Shown here piece after piece: positions 6,349 through 7,977 of a DNA stretch of 7,977 bases (within the stretch, counting starts at the first letter, position 1; each line of letters begins with the position of its first letter). Source of the stretch: Butyrivibrio sp. (GTDB lineage Bacteria; Bacillota_A; Clostridia; Lachnospirales; Lachnospiraceae); NCBI RefSeq assembly GCF_024699075.1, contig NZ_JAILQF010000228.1:1-7977 (forward strand). Direction: 5' to 3'. The notes under the pieces are model-generated. The model was not told the origin of the DNA. It saw nothing but the letters and a program-made list of their open reading frames with translations, and did no database searches. Made by a program: the position numbers and the translations under genes.

Positions 6349-6379
6349 ATGATACCACGGGATGAGGATATATTTGCAA
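6349..6379 (-). promoter_or_regulatory. weak candidate promoter for the lipoprotein gene
   Basis: On the minus strand TTGCAA (6379-6374) and TATCAT (6354-6349, 5 of 6) are 19 bases apart, about 35 bases before the ATG at 6314. The spacing is longer than ideal and the -35 matches only 4 of 6, so this is only the best candidate near the gene. Confidence 0.3.
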
Positions 6380-6581
6380 GTTCTCTGATGAAAGGGAGGT
6401 TTTAGGGGATGGATGTCAGCCATGATCGTTTTTTCTAGTGAGAAGGGCCGGAACCCAAAGTTACTAGCCTTAGTATTCGGTATGAGTCCATGTTATATAA
6501 TTTTAAAAATTGCGGCGGCGCATTCTCGTGACTTTAGTGAGTCATCCCCAGATTTTCTCTAATGGCTGATTGCAGAAATAA
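6380..6581. other. divergent intergenic region with imperfect inverted repeats, no gene seen
   Basis: With its flanks this belongs to the 325-base divergent space between the lipoprotein and the DUF4869-type gene. It holds no convincing ORF. Nested palindromic arms CTAGT (6435-6439)/ACTAG (6463-6467) enclose GGG (6445-6447)/CCC (6454-6456); TGACT/AGTCA occurs near 6529-6544; and an AT-rich block lies at 6491-6511. None matches a riboswitch or terminator that I know. They could be regulator binding sites or decayed sequence. Confidence 0.35.
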
Positions 6582-6590
6582 TGCTATAAT
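6582..6590 (+). promoter_or_regulatory. extended -10 promoter for the DUF4869-type/ATPase pair
   Basis: The sequence TGCTATAAT is a perfect extended -10 element (TGn plus TATAAT at 6585-6590). No good -35 box is seen 16-18 bases upstream, which extended -10 promoters can tolerate. The leader to the ATG at 6640 would be about 43 bases. Confidence 0.6.
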
Positions 6591-6639
6591 AACATAAGAT
6601 ATATAGATTATTGAGACTTCTTTGATTGGGTGAGCTGAT

Positions 6640-7077
6640 ATGCTAAGTATATATTTTGGTGAAAAAGAAGATGTAATGCATGGACCATCATGGTTCAAAT
6701 TTAATTATGATGAAAAATGGCTGGCAGATCCTTTTGTGGAAGAAATGATGGCTGATATAGACAAGTCACATTATAAAGGCGGACAGCTGATAGAAAGTGA
6801 AGTTTTGGGGCCGATTCCACCGGAGAGGCTCTCAGGCGGCTTGCAGACTCTTATCTGCATATATAAAAGACCGGATCTTGTTTTTAATGCCACAAGCTGC
6901 GGCGAGAATTGTGCTAAATGGCTGGCTGAGATAGGCAGAAGGGAAGATGTAACTGTTAACCTCAGGTATTATATGCCATTTGATGATTGCGGTGAAATTG
7001 ATTTTAAAATTCTAAATGAAAATAAAAAAGTAACAAATGCTAAAGATTATATGCATGTAGCGTTACAATACGTTTGA
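6640..7077 (+). CDS. DUF4869-type protein of unknown function
   Basis: This 145-residue soluble protein has no signal peptide or membrane segment. The opening MLSIYFGEKEDV, the central IESEVLGPIPPERLSGG (51-67), NATSCGENCAKWL (83-95) and VNLRYYMPF (105-113) resemble what I recall of DUF4869, a clostridial family without known function. The two cysteines Cys87 and Cys91 are close together but no other metal ligand pair is obvious. The start at ATG 6640 is preceded by GGGTGAG 5 bases upstream. The gene lies 21 bases before a small P-loop ATPase on the same strand, so the two form a likely operon and may act together. The mix of acidic surface residues and a conserved core would fit an adaptor or regulator, but no function can be assigned. 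Confidence 0.7.
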   Translation: MLSIYFGEKEDVMHGPSWFKFNYDEKWLADPFVEEMMADIDKSHYKGGQLIESEVLGPIPPERLSGGLQTLICIYKRPDLVFNATSCGENCAKWLAEIGRREDVTVNLRYYMPFDDCGEIDFKILNENKKVTNAKDYMHVALQYV

Positions 7078-7098
7078 TGTTGGAGAAGCATTTTATAT

Positions 7099-7638
7099 AT
7101 GAAAAATAAGCATCATATTGTTGTAGAAACACAACGACTAAAATATGAATTTGATATAAAGAGGAACATAACTGTCATTCAGGGGGATAGTGCCACGGGC
7201 AAGACTACTCTTGTGGAACTTTTAGGAACGTATTCCAGATTCGGAAAAGAAAGTGGAATCAGCCTACAGTCAGATGTTCCTTGCGTGGTATTTGGTGGAG
7301 ATGCAGGCATTTGGAAGACTATTCTCGAAGCATACCAAGACAGCATAATATTTATCGATGAAGATTATTCGTTTATCTATTCCAAGGACTTTGCAGAACT
7401 GATACAGAAGTCTTCAAATTATTATGTGTTGATCACAAGACAACCCTTATACAACTTGCCTTATAGCATCCAGGAAATATATGGTATCAGGACTACAGGG
7501 AAATATCATTATCCGGAAAAAATATATCATGAGTTTTATCAGATATATGACAATTTAAAGCCTTATTATATTGAAGGTAAAAACAAAGATGCCATCATCG
7601 CCGTTTTACCTGAAGAGTTAAGGAAAATCATATGGTAA
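7099..7638 (+). CDS. small P-loop ATPase paired with the DUF4869-type gene
   Basis: The 179-residue protein carries a clear Walker A motif, GDSATGKTT (29-37, Lys35), placed just after a beta strand (ITVIQ), and a Walker B strand SIIFIDED (82-89) with Asp87 and Glu88. LITRQPL (111-117) follows as a sensor-like strand, with YSIQEIYGI after it. No ABC signature is visible, so this is a compact AAA/ABC-like NTPase domain of unassigned family. It has no membrane segments. GGAGAAG lies 10 bases before the ATG. My recollection is that relatives beside DUF4869 genes are longer, so the C-terminus here may be shortened; this is uncertain. It converges on the histidine kinase gene at 7700. Confidence 0.72.
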   Translation: MKNKHHIVVETQRLKYEFDIKRNITVIQGDSATGKTTLVELLGTYSRFGKESGISLQSDVPCVVFGGDAGIWKTILEAYQDSIIFIDEDYSFIYSKDFAELIQKSSNYYVLITRQPLYNLPYSIQEIYGIRTTGKYHYPEKIYHEFYQIYDNLKPYYIEGKNKDAIIAVLPEELRKIIW

Positions 7639-7653
7639 GAATGAGCTGGTAGC

Positions 7654-7690
7654 CAACAGGAATTTTTTCCGGAGGGCTTTGACCCTGTTG
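7654..7690. repeat. inverted repeat between convergent genes
   Basis: CAACAGG (7654-7660) and CCTGTTG (7684-7690) are perfect 7-base arms around a 23-base spacer, lying in the 61 bases between the ATPase and the histidine kinase gene. A T6 tract (7663-7668) is inside the spacer rather than after an arm, so it does not have the usual intrinsic terminator form on either strand. It may still end both transcripts. Confidence 0.4.
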
Positions 7691-7699
7691 ATTTCATCT

Positions 7700-7977
7700 T
7701 CAAAATACTATCTTACTAAGGAAATATTTCCCCTCCACAGAAGAAAACATTACTTTAAAACCATATTTTCTTGCCACCTGCTTTACAACACGGATTCCAA
7801 GACCATGCTCCGGAAGATATGTATTTTTTATTTTTCCATTCAATGCCTTTATCTTCTGCTCATTAGTGCCTTGCCCATTATCACATATTGTCAGCTTAGC
7901 TTTTCCTTTGCCATAATCGGATAAGGATACTTTTATTTCGCAGCCTTTCTCATTATGAGCAATAGAATTGATAATGA
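7700..7977 (-). CDS. sensor histidine kinase, C-terminal HATPase domain (partial, N-terminus outside window)
   Basis: The minus-strand frame enters at the right edge and ends with TGA at 7702-7700, showing the last 91 full residues of a longer protein. The ATP-binding boxes of a histidine kinase are in order: an N box (NSIAHN), a G1 box (DNGQGT) and a G2 box (EHGLGIRVVKQVA), then a final beta strand ending in KIVF. These are the Bergerat-fold elements that bind ATP and Mg2+ for autophosphorylation. The dimerisation and sensor regions and any response regulator gene lie beyond the window, so the signal cannot be inferred. The gene is convergent with the ATPase gene. Confidence 0.88.
   Translation of the reverse strand, partial: IINSIAHNEKGCEIKVSLSDYGKGKAKLTICDNGQGTNEQKIKALNGKIKNTYLPEHGLGIRVVKQVARKYGFKVMFSSVEGKYFLSKIVF

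Noticed and set aside
6435..6467. Nested inverted repeat considered as a second riboswitch or a terminator
   Set aside because: No T tract follows on either strand and the sequence does not match any aptamer core I know, including c-di-GMP-I and c-di-GMP-II.
7679..7924. Plus-strand ORF opposite the right-hand end
   Set aside because: The minus strand here encodes the N, G1 and G2 boxes of a histidine kinase, so the plus-strand frame is a shadow.
1..7977. CRISPR arrays, tRNA or rRNA genes, insertion sequences and phage attachment sites
   Set aside because: No regularly spaced direct repeats, tRNA-like cloverleaf, transposase-like protein or terminal repeats were seen on reading both strands.

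Overview
The moderately AT-rich sequence, Gram-positive style ribosome binding sites, secreted and lipoprotein genes, and the gene families present suggest a Firmicute. It is most likely a clostridial anaerobe of the Lachnospiraceae (Butyrivibrio/Pseudobutyrivibrio-like). The taxonomic call is inference from content. There are nine genes with recognisable features (two cut by the window edges) and one probable remnant ORF.

Layout from left to right. (1) 1-483, minus strand: the N-terminal part of a TIGR02206/YwaF-type membrane protein, followed by a small orphan ORF (511-684) and a strong two-way terminator (697-750). (2) 776-1812, minus strand: a two-gene operon of a GIY-YIG/DUF2075 protein that appears to have lost its central helicase core, and a MazG-like nucleotide pyrophosphohydrolase. 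(3) 2028-2762, plus strand: a six-helix voltage-gated-type K+ channel. (4) 2853-4301, minus strand: a secreted DNA/RNA non-specific endonuclease and a small secreted Cys/His-rich protein. They are preceded by a consensus promoter, a c-di-GMP class I (GEMM-I) riboswitch aptamer and an intrinsic terminator. (5) 4320-6314, minus strand: a large acidic calcium-motif lipoprotein. (6) 6640-7638, plus strand: a DUF4869-type protein and a small P-loop ATPase, read from an extended -10 promoter. (7) 7700-7977, minus strand: the C-terminal ATPase domain of a sensor histidine kinase, cut by the window end.

The most notable unit is 2853-4301. The 3' strand of the aptamer's P1 helix (4179-4186) can pair with the left arm and loop of the terminator (4150-4157). 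Aptamer folding and antitermination should therefore exclude each other, which predicts an OFF switch: high c-di-GMP stops transcription before the nuclease gene. This would couple extracellular nucleic acid degradation to the low c-di-GMP (motile or dispersing) state. The small protein downstream of the nuclease is a stand-alone copy of the nuclease's own C-terminal Cys/His module.

Other points for follow-up are the apparent in-frame internal deletion in the GIY-YIG/DUF2075 gene and the uncharacterised DUF4869 plus ATPase pair.
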